A DNA stretch of 64,000 nucleotides, taken from positions 2,318,976 to 2,382,975 of the forward strand of contig CP051242.1 of assembly GCA_017795005.1 (NCBI GenBank), read 5' to 3'. Below the pieces are notes generated by a model. The model had not been told where the DNA came from, searched no databases, and was given only the letters and a program-made list of their open reading frames with translations. Made by a program: the position numbers and the translations under genes. Of this stretch, positions 63,667 through 64,000 are shown piece after piece (positions within the stretch are counted from its first letter, which is position 1; each line of letters opens with the position of its first letter). Source of the stretch: Balneolaceae bacterium (GTDB lineage Bacteria; Bacteroidota; Rhodothermia; Balneolales; Balneolaceae).

Positions 63667-63886
63667 CTAGGAGGTTTACTAATCATTATCTTATAAATCA
63701 GGCAGTGTTAAAGATAACTAACTTTCTGAATGATTTATTTATAGAATAAGTATTTATTTTTTTCGTTTATCTAATGCTCTTACATCTATTTTAAACTAAC
63801 GATTTTAATCAGGGAAATAATTCATAGAGGGCATTTATTATTATAAAAAGCTGAAACTCAGATCAAGCTATAGCATCAAGAAATCC
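63667..63886. other. Intergenic region between RND exporter and next gene
   Basis: 220 AT-rich bases between divergent genes. It must hold the promoters for both, but I see no clear -33/-7 pair, operator or hairpin that I would defend. Confidence 0.4.
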
Positions 63887-64000
63887 ATGGCACAAAAATT
63901 TATTCTTATACTTGTTGTTTTTTTATTTACTCCAACCTGGGTAAATGCCCAGCTTATTCAGAATCCTGAGCCTACTCTTCGGGATGCCACAGATGAGGAT
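63887..64000 (+). CDS. Exported protein, N-terminus only
   Basis: The ATG at 63887 opens a frame that runs off the window: a hydrophobic signal peptide MAQKFILILVVFLFTPTWVN followed by AQLIQNPEPTLRDATDED. Only 38 residues are visible, so no function can be given beyond secretion. Confidence 0.7.
   Translation, partial: MAQKFILILVVFLFTPTWVNAQLIQNPEPTLRDATDED

Noticed and set aside
1-64000. CRISPR arrays, IS elements, tRNA or rRNA genes
   Set aside because: I looked for regularly spaced repeats, transposase motifs and cloverleaf patterns and saw none.

Overview
The window is AT-rich, gene-dense chromosomal DNA from a member of the Bacteroidota-Rhodothermota-Balneolota group; a marine Balneolota-type bacterium is my best guess. 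The evidence is PorV/PorQ-family type IX secretion proteins, Y_Y_Y/propeller histidine kinases, a BshC bacillithiol enzyme, GHL10 and DUF5117-type lipoproteins, TTG/GTG starts with few Shine-Dalgarno sites, and promoters of the TTG-N20-TAnnTTyG kind. I see no rRNA, tRNA, IS element or CRISPR array.

Layout. 1-4078 (minus) is a trp operon, trpE-trpS-trpG-trpD (trpD cut by the window edge), preceded by a clear transcription attenuator: a 24-aa leader peptide with three consecutive Trp codons, a terminator and a mutually exclusive antiterminator. 4145-13607 (plus) is one tightly overlapping operon: a lipoprotein, an Asp-box propeller with a FlgD-like C-terminal domain, two PorV/PorQ-family barrels, two glycosyltransferases, a flippase and a polysaccharide deacetylase, which suggests joint production of a surface protein and a glycan. 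13608-25347 (minus) is housekeeping: pssA, psd, rseP, dxr, a 422-base gap with a candidate small RNA and DnaA-like boxes, then HDAC-like, pgeF, aroE, SRPBCC, tmk, PspC, 5-FTHF cyclo-ligase, bshC and a bifunctional nuclease. 25582-35348 holds a collagen-like lipoprotein, RDD and cupin proteins, queE/queD, thioredoxins, an alkyltransferase-like protein, a phosphopantetheinyl transferase, lysS and a LolC/E permease.

35356-41530 is the most unusual part: a low-GC accessory island on the minus strand. It encodes a NarL-family response regulator, a propeller histidine kinase, a 142-aa protein ending in GGGG, a subtilase with no signal peptide, and an 80-aa protein with an acidic N-terminal half and a cationic four-cysteine tail. 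Three copies of a 16-bp palindrome of the form CCACATA-NN-TATGTGG (a 7-2-7 arrangement like known NarL sites) lie upstream of the regulator, the protease operon and the peptide gene. I propose a self-contained peptide/protease/two-component system that has not been described; the function is inferred.

41588-64000 holds ald, a GHL10 glycoside hydrolase, a zinc metalloprotease, an operon of a PAS histidine kinase, a FecR-like protein and a giant PKD protein, then trkA-trkH, a GH26-like enzyme with a sugar-type MFS transporter, an RND/MMPL exporter, and the 5' end of a secreted protein.
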